Source: CAIWHR01 sp963713275 (GTDB lineage Bacteria > Pseudomonadota > Gammaproteobacteria > Burkholderiales > Casimicrobiaceae). Taken from it: a DNA stretch of 64,000 nt. The notes beneath the pieces are model-generated. The model was not told the origin of the DNA. It did no database searches and was given only the letters and a program-made list of their open reading frames with translations. The stretch lies in NCBI GenBank assembly GCA_963713275.1, contig CAVQLG010000009.1:62001-126000 (forward strand). Reading direction: 5' to 3'. Numbering within the stretch: position 1 is the stretch's first letter; the number at the start of each line of letters is the position of its first letter. The translations under genes were made by a program, and so were the position numbers. Below, piece by piece: positions 1-9,179 of the stretch.

Positions 1-2
1 GC

Positions 3-3000
3 GCGCGGCTCAACCTGCAGGACGTCGCGAAGAAGCTGGAGGAGATCCGCGGCAAGTACGAGAAGGACGGGGTGAGCCTCCACATCATCGGCTTCGCCAA
101 GGCGATCGGCGACATCGCCCAGGGGGCCGCGAGCGTGCTCGCGTTCTTCGGCGTCGCGTTCGTGATCACCGCGCTGCTGCTGTACTGGTACTCCGGGTCG
201 CTGATGCTCACCTGCTGGGCGCTCATCTGCGCCGTGGTCCCGGTGATCTGGCTGCTCGGCCTGTTGCCCGTCTTCGGCCTCACGCTCGATCCGATGTCGA
301 TCCTCGTGCCGTTCCTGATCTTCTCGATCGCCGTGTCGCACGCCGTGCAGATGACCAACGCATGGAAGCTCGAGACGCTGCACGGCGCCGACGGCGTCAC
401 CGCCTCGCGGCTTTCGTTCCAGAAGCTGTTCGTGCCGGGGGCGATGGCGCTGCTCGCCAACGCGCTGGGCTTCCTCGTGATCGCCTTCGTCGACATCGAG
501 ATGGTGCGCGAGCTCACGATCACCGCCACCCTCGGCGTCACGGTGATGATCATCACCAACAAGATGCTGCTGCCGATCCTGCTGTCGTACCGCAAGTTCA
601 GCCCGGCGCAGGCGCGCAAGCTGCACGGCATGGAGACCAAGGGCGACTGGCTGTGGGAGAAGATCGCCCCGCTCGCCGGCCGCAAGGCCGGCGGCGTGGC
701 CGTGGCCATCGGCCTCGTCGCGCTGGCCGTGGGGCTGTTCGTCGCCAAGGACCTCAAGATCGGCGACCTCGGCAAGGGCGTGCCGGAGCTGCGCGAGAGC
801 GCGCGCTACAACCGGGACGTCGAGCTCATCACCGGCAAGTTCGCGATCGGGGTCGACCTCCTGCAGGTCATCGCCGAGGCGAAGGGCCGGGAGGCGCCGT
901 GCGTCGAGCGCCCGGTGATGGACAGGATGGAGGAGTTCGAGCTGCAGATGAACCAGACCGACGGCGTCGCGACCGTGCGGGCGCTCGCCGGCTTCATCAA
1001 GCAGGTCACCCAGGCGTACGCGGAGAACTTCGTCAAGTGGCGCGCGTTGCCCGAGGAGAAGGCGCAGATCGCGCAGGGTGTGGGCTTCGCCACGCGGCTC
1101 GGCTCCGAGTTCATGAATTCGGCGTGTACGGCGATGCCGGTCTCGGTCTTCACCACCGACCACCAGGCGACCACGATCGCGAAGATCGTCGATCGGATCA
1201 AGGCGTTCAAGGCGGCCAACGATTCCGAGGAGCTCACGTTCCGCCTGGCGAGCGGGAACGTCGGCGTGATGGCGGCGACCAACGAGGTCGTCGCTGCCGC
1301 CGACCGCTGGGTGAATCTCGCACTGTTCGCTTCGGTGTCGCTGCTGTGCCTCGCCACCTTCCGCTCCTGGCGCGTCACGCTGTGTATCATTCTGCCGCTG
1401 GCGCTGGTGACGGTGCTGTGCAACGCGGTGATGACGCTGCTGGGCATCGGCGTCAAGGTCAACACGCTGCCGGTGGTGGCGCTGGGCGTGGGGGTCGGCG
1501 TGGATTACGGGATCTACCTGTTCGAGACGATGAAGCACGAGATCGAGGAGCGCGGCCTCACGCTGCGCGAGGCGTTCGTGTCGGCGCTGAAGCAGCGGGG
1601 AACGGCGTCGGTGTTCACCGCCGTGACGATGACCGTGTCGGTGGCGACCTGGATATTCTCGACGCTCAAGTTCCAGGCGGACATGGGCATCCTGCTCGCC
1701 TTCATGTTCCTGGTGAACATGCTCGGCGCGATCCTGCTCCTGCCGGGGCTCGCGGCGTTCCTGGTCGGCGAACGGCTGCGCCCGAAGGGCACGGCCGGAG
1801 CGCGGCGCGGGAACCGCGCCGCCGTCGCCACGGCGCTCGCCGCGCTGGCGCTGGGCCTCGCCGCGGTGCCCGAGGGCGCGCAGGCCGCCGACCCGGCCGC
1901 TCTCGCGCGGTTGGGCAGCGAACTCACGCCGGTGGGCGCCGAGCGCGCCGGCAACCAGGACGGCTCGATCCCGGCCTGGACCGGGGGCCTTAGCCGGCCG
2001 CCGGCCGGGTGGAATCCGAGCCAGGGCTACGTCGACCCCTTCGCCGACGAGCGGCCGCTGTTCACGATCACCGGCACGGATGCCGACCGGTATCGCGACC
2101 GGCTCACGCCGGGCATGTATGCGCTGCTCAAGCGCTGGCCGGAATTCCGCATGCCGGTGTATGCGACGCGCCGCACCGCGGCGCTGCCCGCGTCCGTCAC
2201 CGACCTTGTCCGCGAGCAGGCTGCGCGGGTCGCGCTCAAGGACGGCTTCGTCGACGGCGCCGGCGATTCGAACGTGCCCTTCCCCGTGCCCAAGAACGGG
2301 CTCGAGGCGATCTGGAATCACCTGCTGCGCTACAAGGGCGGCGCCACCGCGCGCGAGCACGCCCGTATCGACGTGCGCGGCGGCGCGGTGACCGAGACGG
2401 TCGTCAACGAAAAGATCGCCGCCGACGGTAGCCTCGACCGCCGACTGCCGCAGCGGCACGTGCTCGTGCTGCTCGAATACCTGGCGCCGCCCGGGCTCGC
2501 GGGGACGCTGCTGCTCGCGCACGAGCCGCTCGGGCTTTCCGGCGCCCGCCGGGAGGTCTGGAGCTACAACGTGGCGCAGCGTCGCGTCCGCAGGCTGCCC
2601 GAGCTCGCCTACGATGCCGACGCGATGGGCGCGAGCGCGCTGCGCGTCGTCGACCAGTTCGACGGCTACAACGGCGCGCCCGACCGTTTCGACTGGACGC
2701 TCCTGGGCAAGCGGGAGATCTACGTCCCGTACAACGCCTACCGCCTCGGCAGCAAGCGGCTGCGCTACCGCGACGTGGTGGGTCGAAACACGGTGAACCC
2801 GGACTTGATGCGCTACGAGCTGCATCGGGTGTGGGTCGTCGAGGGCGTGCGCAAGCCCGGCGTGCGGCACGTGTACGGCCGCCGGGTGTTCTATCTCGAC
2901 GAGGACTCCTGGACGGTGCTCGCCGAGGACGCCTACGACGGCCGCGGCGGCCTGTGGCGGGTTGGAGTACACCCGCTGATCCAGGTCTACGACGCGGAGG

Positions 3001-3158
3001 TCCCGGTCTACCGTGCCAACCTGTGGCACGACCTCGCCGACGGCGGGTTCACCGTCGAGGGCCTCGACAACGAGGTGAAGACGCCGTGGCGCTTCGGGGT
3101 GAAGGCGAGCTTCGCGGACTTCGATCCCGAAGCGATCAGCGCTGCGCGTGCGCGGTGA
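3..3158 (+). CDS. RND/MMPL-type transporter fused to a DUF1329 domain (5' end outside window)
   Basis: The reading frame is already open at the left edge, so the N-terminus is missing; 1051 residues are visible. Residues ~1-595 look like the second half of an RND-superfamily exporter: a TM cluster near the start with 'GIDPMSIL'-like family sequence (here LTLDPMSILVPFLIF), a large periplasmic loop, and a second TM bundle with GVGVGVDYGIYLFE and a final helix ending LLLPGLAAFL. Residues ~600-628 form a signal-peptide-like stretch (Arg-rich, Ala/Leu core, then AQA before ADPAA). Residues ~632-1051 match DUF1329, recognisable from ELTPVGAERAGN and DGSIPAWTGG. The two families are usually separate neighbouring genes; here no stop and no Met/Val/Leu start codon separates them between TM12 and the DUF1329 part. 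The signal-like segment should place DUF1329 in the periplasm and might be cleaved. DUF1329 function is not established; the substrate is unknown. Confidence 0.85.
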   Translation, partial: ARLNLQDVAKKLEEIRGKYEKDGVSLHIIGFAKAIGDIAQGAASVLAFFGVAFVITALLLYWYSGSLMLTCWALICAVVPVIWLLGLLPVFGLTLDPMSILVPFLIFSIAVSHAVQMTNAWKLETLHGADGVTASRLSFQKLFVPGAMALLANALGFLVIAFVDIEMVRELTITATLGVTVMIITNKMLLPILLSYRKFSPAQARKLHGMETKGDWLWEKIAPLAGRKAGGVAVAIGLVALAVGLFVAKDLKIGDLGKGVPELRESARYNRDVELITGKFAIGVDLLQVIAEAKGREAPCVERPVMDRMEEFELQMNQTDGVATVRALAGFIKQVTQAYAENFVKWRALPEEKAQIAQGVGFATRLGSEFMNSACTAMPVSVFTTDHQATTIAKIVDRIKAFKAANDSEELTFRLASGNVGVMAATNEVVAAADRWVNLALFASVSLLCLATFRSWRVTLCIILPLALVTVLCNAVMTLLGIGVKVNTLPVVALGVGVGVDYGIYLFETMKHEIEERGLTLREAFVSALKQRGTASVFTAVTMTVSVATWIFSTLKFQADMGILLAFMFLVNMLGAILLLPGLAAFLVGERLRPKGTAGARRGNRAAVATALAALALGLAAVPEGAQAADPAALARLGSELTPVGAERAGNQDGSIPAWTGGLSRPPAGWNPSQGYVDPFADERPLFTITGTDADRYRDRLTPGMYALLKRWPEFRMPVYATRRTAALPASVTDLVREQAARVALKDGFVDGAGDSNVPFPVPKNGLEAIWNHLLRYKGGATAREHARIDVRGGAVTETVVNEKIAADGSLDRRLPQRHVLVLLEYLAPPGLAGTLLLAHEPLGLSGARREVWSYNVAQRRVRRLPELAYDADAMGASALRVVDQFDGYNGAPDRFDWTLLGKREIYVPYNAYRLGSKRLRYRDVVGRNTVNPDLMRYELHRVWVVEGVRKPGVRHVYGRRVFYLDEDSWTVLAEDAYDGRGGLWRVGVHPLIQVYDAEVPVYRANLWHDLADGGFTVEGLDNEVKTPWRFGVKASFADFDPEAISAARAR

Positions 3159-3341
3159 CCGGCCGGCTTCCCGGGATCCGCACTCACCGATCCATGGCGC
3201 GGCGCAGCGCGTCGGCCGCCGTCGGCCCGGCGGGCGCGGGCAGGACGACAACCGACCGGGGCGCGGCGGTGACGCCCCCACCCGCGCCGGCAACCGCGCT
3301 GGACCGAAATCACCTCCCGGCATAACGCCGCGGTCGCCGCG

Positions 3342-3369
3342 CTGGCAGCCGCGCCCGCAAGCCTATAAT
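3342..3369 (+). promoter_or_regulatory. sigma70-like promoter upstream of the PEPCK-like gene
   Basis: CTGGCA (3342-3347, 4 of 6 matches to TTGACA), a 16-bp spacer and a perfect TATAAT (3364-3369), 33 bp before the ATG at 3403. A GGAG ribosome-binding site lies at 3392-3395. The rest of the 244-bp gap after the previous gene shows nothing else recognisable. Confidence 0.45.
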
Positions 3370-3402
3370 CGATCCCTTCTGCGAATCCCCTGGAGTGTCA
3401 CG

Positions 3403-6400
3403 ATGATCCACGCCGCGCCCGCTGTGGCTGCCCAGTATTTCCCCGAGGCGATCAGCCTGCGACTCGCACTCCTGGGGTATCCGCTGCCCGCCGACGCCGC
3501 GTGGACGCCGCTGGTGGCGCCGATCTTCGCGCGCCAGCTCGAGCAAAGCCGGCGCCTGTCCTACCAGCTCGCGCCCTGCGACGCCCGGATCCAGAAGTTC
3601 CTCACCGACTACCTGGCCGAGATCGGCCCGGCGCCGACGCTGCCGCAGCGCACGCTCGCGCTCGACCAGCCCGGACTTGCCCGCGGGCTCTCGCTGCCCG
3701 CCGAGGGCGACCGCTTCGTCTCGCCGCTGCTCTCGAGCTACCGGCTGATCAACGGCGTGCTGCACAACCCCGCCACCGACCGGCGGACCACGGCGGGGGT
3801 GTTCCACGTGGCGGAAGGCGGCCTGCCGATCCCCGACGACAAGAAGGCGGTGCCCAAGGCGACCTTCGCGCGCCTGCTGGCACGGGCCCTGTCGCCACCG
3901 GAGGACGCGCTGGTGCTGCCGTACTCGGCGGCTTCCGCGAACCCCGCGCACTGCTTCGTCTCGCTGTTGCTAAGACCGCTCGTCGTGCCGGCAGTGTCGG
4001 GGTTCACCGCCGAGAAGCGCATGGAGGTCCGCTTCTTCGCGCCGGGCGCGCTGGTCGCGAATCTGGATTTCGTCGAGACGATCTTCGGCAACGGCGGCGA
4101 CCCGTACCTGCCCGAGAACGACGCTGCGCTCGACCCCGAGGGATGGACCGGGCATTCCGGATGCGTGATTCTCGCCCCGCATCTCGTGCGGGCGACGAAG
4201 CAGTCGGTCGGCCTTCCGCACTGGGATCTCGCCACGGCGCGACAGCGGCGCGACGGCATGTGCTTCAAGGCGGAGGACGAGCTCTACAACGGCGGCAGCG
4301 CGTTCAAGATCTGCGCGCGCGACACCCGGGGCGTCATCGTCACGATCATCGCCGACAACTACTTCGGGTACTGCAAGAAGGAGGTGAAGACGCAGATCAG
4401 CTACTCCGCGAACCTCTATGGGTTTGCCGAGGAGGAGCACTCCGGCGGAGCGCTGGTGTTTCCGAGCTACGACCAGGGAGAGGAGTTCTCCGGCTTCGCG
4501 GAGCCGGAGCGCTACGCGCTGGCCGACGTGCTCGCCCGCGATCCGGGGCGGTTCGCCCCGGCTCCGGAGGGGCACGCGGTCGACGGCTGCGAGCCGCGGT
4601 TCGTGCTGGTGCCGGAGTCCTCGTCGTTCTCCCTGCACACGCAGACGGTGTCGTGGTCCGGGGCGGACGGCGGGACGGTCTCGATCAAGCTCCTGGCTGA
4701 CAAGGTCTACCTGCGCCCCAGCGGCCTGCGCGTGCAGATGGAGCAGGTCCGCGGCGAACCCGGCCGCTGGCGCCTGGTCACGACCTCGGCCGACGTCACC
4801 AACTGCCACAAGCCCAGCACGGTGTCGGGCGGAGGCAAGTCGGAGATCTCGAAGGCCCTGGGCGACGCGATCCTGCCGGGCTACGTCTACGTGGCCGACT
4901 TCGAGCGTGACATGGGCGCGGTGGCGGACCTGCTGGCGCGCGACTTCTCGGCTCGCTTCGCCGACCCGGCGCGCAACGGCACCGATCACCGTCCGATTCT
5001 CGGCCAGGAGCGCTCGCTCGGCAGCGTGATCAAGCTCCTGACGCCGTCCGAGCGCGACTACAACGCGGCGCACAACGCCTGGCTCGCCGCGATCCCCCAG
5101 CACATCAAGGAGCTCGTGTTCGTCGTCAAGCGCTACTACCTTCCGGAGTGGGGCAGCGCGTGGCGCGACCACTTCTCGGTCGACGTCATCAACGGGCGCC
5201 CGGGGTACGCGCTCAAACTCGACGGCCGCAAGATCGTCGTCAATACGCTGCGCGTCGGTTTCGAGAGCGACGGCTCGTGGCGCGTGTTCGGGCTGCGCCA
5301 CGACTTCCATCCCGCGGTCAAGGTGCAGACCGAGGACGACATCACCGCGAGCGTGATCGCCCCGCCGCCCGGCGGCGGCGACGAGCCGTCGCAGAAGTTC
5401 GTCGAGAACTGCGAGCTGCGCCTGTTCCAGCGCCCGGACGACGCCATCGTTCGCGGCTACGACCAGCAGGCCGAAGCCGACATCGCGGCACCGGGCACGT
5501 TCATCTCGAATTTCGAGCCGCTGGATCATGCCGCGGGAGTGGCCCTCGTCGAGGACGCGATCGGCTTCAGCGCCTTCTCGCCCCCGATGCAGGCGCTGAT
5601 CCGGGCCGCGGCCGACGCGCCGCAGGGTGCGTCGCCGGGGTACTTCGTCTCGTCGGCGCACCCGCGCATCGTCGACGGCAAGCCGTCGAAGAACCCGCGC
5701 TATCTGCAGCTGCGGCCGGACCTCGCCCGTCCGCTGGAAACCGCGGCGGCGCGGCTTGCGCTGTGCCTGCACCGCAAGCTGCCCGCATCGGCGCCGGCGG
5801 CAACCCCCGTCCATGTGGTCGCCGCGGGCCGCCGCAACAACCCGCCCGAGCCCGGAATCCGCCCGCTGTGCGTGTTCAACCCGCTGCACTTCCTGGAGCT
5901 GCCCGAGTTGTTCATGGAGTTCATCAGCTCGATGACGGGCAAGTCGCCGTCGACGACGGGAGCGGGGTCCGAGGGGGCGCTGACCAAGGGCCCGTTCAAC
6001 GCGCTGCCGGCGATCTTCGACCTCAACGCGGCGCTGGTCTCGTTCGTGCTGACCGGGCACGACGGCTGGGTTTCGTGCGCCGGCTACGTCGGCCCCAGGC
6101 TGCGGGTCGACCACGACATCAGCCTGCTCGTGCCCGAGGTGTTCGCGCGGATGAGCCCGGACGAGCGCAGCGCCCGCAGTCTCATCGCCGAGGGCTGCCT
6201 CGAGCGTGTGGCCGACTTCGAGCACGACGGGCAGACAGTGCAGGCGAGCCGGCTCGGCTATCGGATCACCGCGCGCTTCGTGCACGGCTACTTCGGCCGG
6301 GTGTTCACCCATCCGCACGTCGTGTTCACCGACGCCATGCTGCGCCCCGAGCTGCAGGACCCCGCCGTGTTCGCCGACGGCGTGGCGAACATCGTCGCGA

Positions 6401-6804
6401 CGCACCAGCGGGTCGCGGAGAGTTACTTCGCCGACGGCAGCCTGGCCATGGCGTGCCCGCCGCTGCACGCGTTGCTCGAGATCATGGCGCGTGGGCGCAC
6501 CAGCGCGGGCCACGGCTTGCAGGCGCCGCAGGTGCGTTCGCTCTTCACGCGGGAGAACCTGCTCGCGAGCGACTGGTACGCGGCGCGGCTCGACGCGAAG
6601 CAGCGCAGCGACCAGGCGCGCAGCGCGCGCGGCGTCGCGACGCTGGAGGAGTTCATCCATCGCGCCGGCAACGCCGCGGTGACCGAGCGGCTCGGCCTCG
6701 CCGCGCGACTCGAGCGGGCGCGCGCCGAACAGGCGCGCGTGCGTTCGCCGGCGTACCGGGCGCACCTCGCCGGCACGCTCGGCGTGCAGCCGCTCGAGGA
6801 GTGA
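3403..6804 (+). CDS. putative PPi-type phosphoenolpyruvate carboxykinase (1133 aa)
   Basis: Large cytosolic protein without signal peptide or TM segments. Length (~1130 aa) and conserved blocks match, from memory, the ~130-kDa family in which PPi-dependent PEP carboxykinase was found (Entamoeba, Propionibacterium); those enzymes interconvert oxaloacetate + PPi with PEP + Pi + CO2. Visible blocks: FGNGGDPYLPENDAALDPE (~225-245), ADNYFGYCKKEVKTQ (317-331), and NCHKPSTVSGGGKSEIS (467-483), whose SGGGKSE resembles the PEPCK kinase P-loop SGTGKTT. The start is the ATG at 3403, with GGAG and a TATAAT box upstream; the open frame extends further 5' but without family sequence. The next gene begins 1 nt after the stop, implying one transcript. 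Many homologues are annotated only as hypothetical, so the enzymatic call is inference; membership of this conserved family is firmer. Confidence 0.6.
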   Translation: MIHAAPAVAAQYFPEAISLRLALLGYPLPADAAWTPLVAPIFARQLEQSRRLSYQLAPCDARIQKFLTDYLAEIGPAPTLPQRTLALDQPGLARGLSLPAEGDRFVSPLLSSYRLINGVLHNPATDRRTTAGVFHVAEGGLPIPDDKKAVPKATFARLLARALSPPEDALVLPYSAASANPAHCFVSLLLRPLVVPAVSGFTAEKRMEVRFFAPGALVANLDFVETIFGNGGDPYLPENDAALDPEGWTGHSGCVILAPHLVRATKQSVGLPHWDLATARQRRDGMCFKAEDELYNGGSAFKICARDTRGVIVTIIADNYFGYCKKEVKTQISYSANLYGFAEEEHSGGALVFPSYDQGEEFSGFAEPERYALADVLARDPGRFAPAPEGHAVDGCEPRFVLVPESSSFSLHTQTVSWSGADGGTVSIKLLADKVYLRPSGLRVQMEQVRGEPGRWRLVTTSADVTNCHKPSTVSGGGKSEISKALGDAILPGYVYVADFERDMGAVADLLARDFSARFADPARNGTDHRPILGQERSLGSVIKLLTPSERDYNAAHNAWLAAIPQHIKELVFVVKRYYLPEWGSAWRDHFSVDVINGRPGYALKLDGRKIVVNTLRVGFESDGSWRVFGLRHDFHPAVKVQTEDDITASVIAPPPGGGDEPSQKFVENCELRLFQRPDDAIVRGYDQQAEADIAAPGTFISNFEPLDHAAGVALVEDAIGFSAFSPPMQALIRAAADAPQGASPGYFVSSAHPRIVDGKPSKNPRYLQLRPDLARPLETAAARLALCLHRKLPASAPAATPVHVVAAGRRNNPPEPGIRPLCVFNPLHFLELPELFMEFISSMTGKSPSTTGAGSEGALTKGPFNALPAIFDLNAALVSFVLTGHDGWVSCAGYVGPRLRVDHDISLLVPEVFARMSPDERSARSLIAEGCLERVADFEHDGQTVQASRLGYRITARFVHGYFGRVFTHPHVVFTDAMLRPELQDPAVFADGVANIVATHQRVAESYFADGSLAMACPPLHALLEIMARGRTSAGHGLQAPQVRSLFTRENLLASDWYAARLDAKQRSDQARSARGVATLEEFIHRAGNAAVTERLGLAARLERARAEQARVRSPAYRAHLAGTLGVQPLEE

Positions 6805-6805
6805 G

Positions 6806-9097
6806 GTGAGCTGCGGGATCCCGCTCGGCGGCGCAGCGGGTGCGGCCCCGCTGCTGCTGCTTGGCCGGGTTCGCGCCGCGGCGGCGCGGTGCGGGGTCGC
6901 TCTCACGCTCGCGCTCCTCGGCGTGCCCTCGCTCGAGGCGCAGCCCGCGCCGACGTACGTGGCCGAAGCCGGGTGCGGGACCTGCCACGCCGCCCAGCAG
7001 GCGGCGGTCGCCGGGTCGCAGCACGCGCAGGCGATGATGCCCGCCACGGCGCAATCCGTCCGTGGCAACTTCGACGGGGCGACGTTGCGCAAGGACGGCG
7101 TCACGTCGCGTTTCTTTCGCCGCGACGGGCGCTACTTCGTCAACACCGACGGCCCCGGCGGCAAGGCTGCCGATTTCGAGGTCAAGTACACGTTCGGCGT
7201 CGAGCCGCTGCAGCAGTACCTCGTCGAGCTGCCGGGCGGTCGGCTGCAGGCGCTGTCGATCGCCTGGGATACCCGGGCGCAGCGCTGGTTCCACACCTAC
7301 CCCGACGAGCGCATCGACCATACGGACGTGCTGCATTGGACCCGGACGGCGCAGAACTGGAACGCGATGTGCGCGGCCTGCCACGCCACGCAGGTGCGCA
7401 AGAACTACGACCCGGCCACCGACGCCTACCGGACGAGCTATTTCGCGCTGGGGGTGGGCTGCCAGAGCTGCCACGGCCCGGCGTCGGGTCACCTCGCCTG
7501 GGCGCGGGGCAACCGCACGCCTGCGAGCGATGCCCGCGGGAAGGGACTTGCCGCCGACATCGGCGCGCAGAGCGGCCGCGTGCAGGTCGACGCGTGTGGC
7601 TACTGCCATGCGCTGCGGGCGACGTTGACGCCGGACTACCCGGTGGGCGCGCCGCTGCTGGATCACGCGTTGCCGGAGGGCCTCGACGGCGGCGGCTACT
7701 TCGTCGATGGCCAGCAGCGCGAAGAAGTGTTCGTCCTCGGCTCCTGGCTGCAGACCAGGATGCACCAAAAGGGCATGGTGTGCTCCGATTGCCACGACCC
7801 GCACTCGGGCAAGCTCAAGGCGCGCGGCGACGCGTTGTGCGTGAGCTGCCACAATGCCACGGGCGCTGCGGCGCGAGCGCACGTCGACACCACCGGGCTC
7901 AAGCGCAAGGCGTACGACACGCCGGCGCACACGCACCACGTCAAGCCTGTCGCCTGCGTCGCCTGCCACGCGGCCAAGCGCACGTACATGGTCGTCGATC
8001 CGCGGCTCGACCACGCGTTTCGCGTGCCGCGGCCGGACCTGTCGGCCGAGACGGGGGCGCCCAACGCCTGCAACCTGTGCCACCGGAACCGCGACGCGCG
8101 CTGGGCTGCCGCCGCCGTGGCCCGCTGGTACGGTCCGCAGCGCCGAGCCGAGTACCACTACGGGCAGGCATTCGCCGCCGCACGCGACGCCCGGCCCGGC
8201 GCGGCGGACGCGCTGCAGCGGGTCGCCGTCGATCGCGCGCAGCCGGGCATCGTCCGCGCTGCCGCCATCGAGCAGGCGGCCGGGTACCCGAGCCGTCGGT
8301 CGCTGGAGCTCGCCGTCGCGGCGCTGGGCGACGCCGATGGCCTGGTGCGGATCGCGGGCGTGCACGCGGTGATGGCGCTGGACCCGGCCACCGGAGGGCG
8401 GGAGCTGCCGGCCCGCCTCGCCGACCCGCTGCGTGCGGTGCGCATCGAGGCGGCGCGGGCGCTGGCGCCGTTCTACGCGCGGCTGCCCCCCGATCGCCGC
8501 GCGGCCTGGGACGCTGCGTGCACGGAACTGGAGGCTGCGGCGCGGGAGAACGCGGAGCGGCCGCAGTCGTGGCTGGGGCTCGCGCAGATCGCGGCGGCCA
8601 CCGGCGACATCCCGGGCGCCGAGCGCGCGCTGCGCCAGGCTCTGAAGCTCGAGCCGGCGTTCGTGCCGGCGATCGCGAACCTCGCCGACCTGTTGCGGCA
8701 GGCGAGCCGCGACGCGGAAGGGGAGGCGCTGTTGCGCGCGGCGATCAAGCGTTCGCCGGGCGAGGTGGCGCTGCAGGAAGCGCTCGCGCTCGCGCTGGTG
8801 CGCCAGCAGCGCAAGCCCGAGGCGCTGCAGCTGCTCGCGCGCGCCAGTGCGCGGCCGGAGGCGACCACGCGCACGCGCTACCTCCACGCGCTGGCGCTGG
8901 CCGACGCGGGCCGCGCGCGCGAGGCCATCGCCGCGCTCGAAGCCGCGGCACGGCAACGCCCCGACCGCGACGTCCTGCTGGCTCTGGCGGCGTACCGGCG
9001 CGACGCCGGTGACGCGGCGGCGTCGCAGGCGGCACTCGACCGGCTCGCGGCGATCAACCCCGGCGATCCCGCGCTCGCGCGGCGCTCCGGGCCCTGA
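6806..9097 (+). CDS. exported octaheme c-type cytochrome with HEAT/TPR-like tail
   Basis: 763 residues from a GTG start 1 nt after the previous stop. An N-terminal signal peptide (Arg-rich, hydrophobic core at ~30-42, likely cleavage after SLEA or nearby) sends it to the periplasm. Eight CXXCH heme-binding motifs start at residues 57, 189, 219, 264, 326, 345, 384 and 422, resembling the cytochrome c554/multiheme CXXCH families. After residue ~440 the protein changes to helical repeats: HEAT-like (~490-570) and then TPR-like units (~590-750). The repeat tail suggests docking to a partner protein. The electron donor and acceptor cannot be deduced. The tight coupling to a PEPCK-like cytosolic enzyme is unexpected. 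Confidence 0.88.
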   Translation: MSCGIPLGGAAGAAPLLLLGRVRAAAARCGVALTLALLGVPSLEAQPAPTYVAEAGCGTCHAAQQAAVAGSQHAQAMMPATAQSVRGNFDGATLRKDGVTSRFFRRDGRYFVNTDGPGGKAADFEVKYTFGVEPLQQYLVELPGGRLQALSIAWDTRAQRWFHTYPDERIDHTDVLHWTRTAQNWNAMCAACHATQVRKNYDPATDAYRTSYFALGVGCQSCHGPASGHLAWARGNRTPASDARGKGLAADIGAQSGRVQVDACGYCHALRATLTPDYPVGAPLLDHALPEGLDGGGYFVDGQQREEVFVLGSWLQTRMHQKGMVCSDCHDPHSGKLKARGDALCVSCHNATGAAARAHVDTTGLKRKAYDTPAHTHHVKPVACVACHAAKRTYMVVDPRLDHAFRVPRPDLSAETGAPNACNLCHRNRDARWAAAAVARWYGPQRRAEYHYGQAFAAARDARPGAADALQRVAVDRAQPGIVRAAAIEQAAGYPSRRSLELAVAALGDADGLVRIAGVHAVMALDPATGGRELPARLADPLRAVRIEAARALAPFYARLPPDRRAAWDAACTELEAAARENAERPQSWLGLAQIAAATGDIPGAERALRQALKLEPAFVPAIANLADLLRQASRDAEGEALLRAAIKRSPGEVALQEALALALVRQQRKPEALQLLARASARPEATTRTRYLHALALADAGRAREAIAALEAAARQRPDRDVLLALAAYRRDAGDAAASQAALDRLAAINPGDPALARRSGP

Positions 9098-9114
9098 GCG
9101 CCAGGGTGCGCGGG

Positions 9115-9145
9115 CGCGCGCCAGATCTTTTCACAGGCTCCGACC
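9115..9145 (-). repeat. short dispersed repeat, second copy of the 18.3-kb element end
   Basis: Read on the minus strand this 31-mer matches 18273-18303 with about four mismatches, including the core GAGCCTGTGA-A/G-AAGATCTG. It lies just after the cytochrome stop and in the gap before the convergent phosphorylase gene. Only one end of the element is present here. No transposase gene is nearby. Confidence 0.55.
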
Positions 9146-9179
9146 CGACCCTGCGCCCGGTCGAAAACCCCGCCGGCCG

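Noticed and set aside
3970..7104. Long minus-strand open frame across the PEPCK-like gene and cytochrome
   Set aside because: Antisense shadow with composition-driven residues and no family motif.
6653..8956. Minus-strand 767-codon open frame opposite the octaheme cytochrome
   Set aside because: No recognisable domain; the plus strand carries eight CXXCH motifs in an intact frame.
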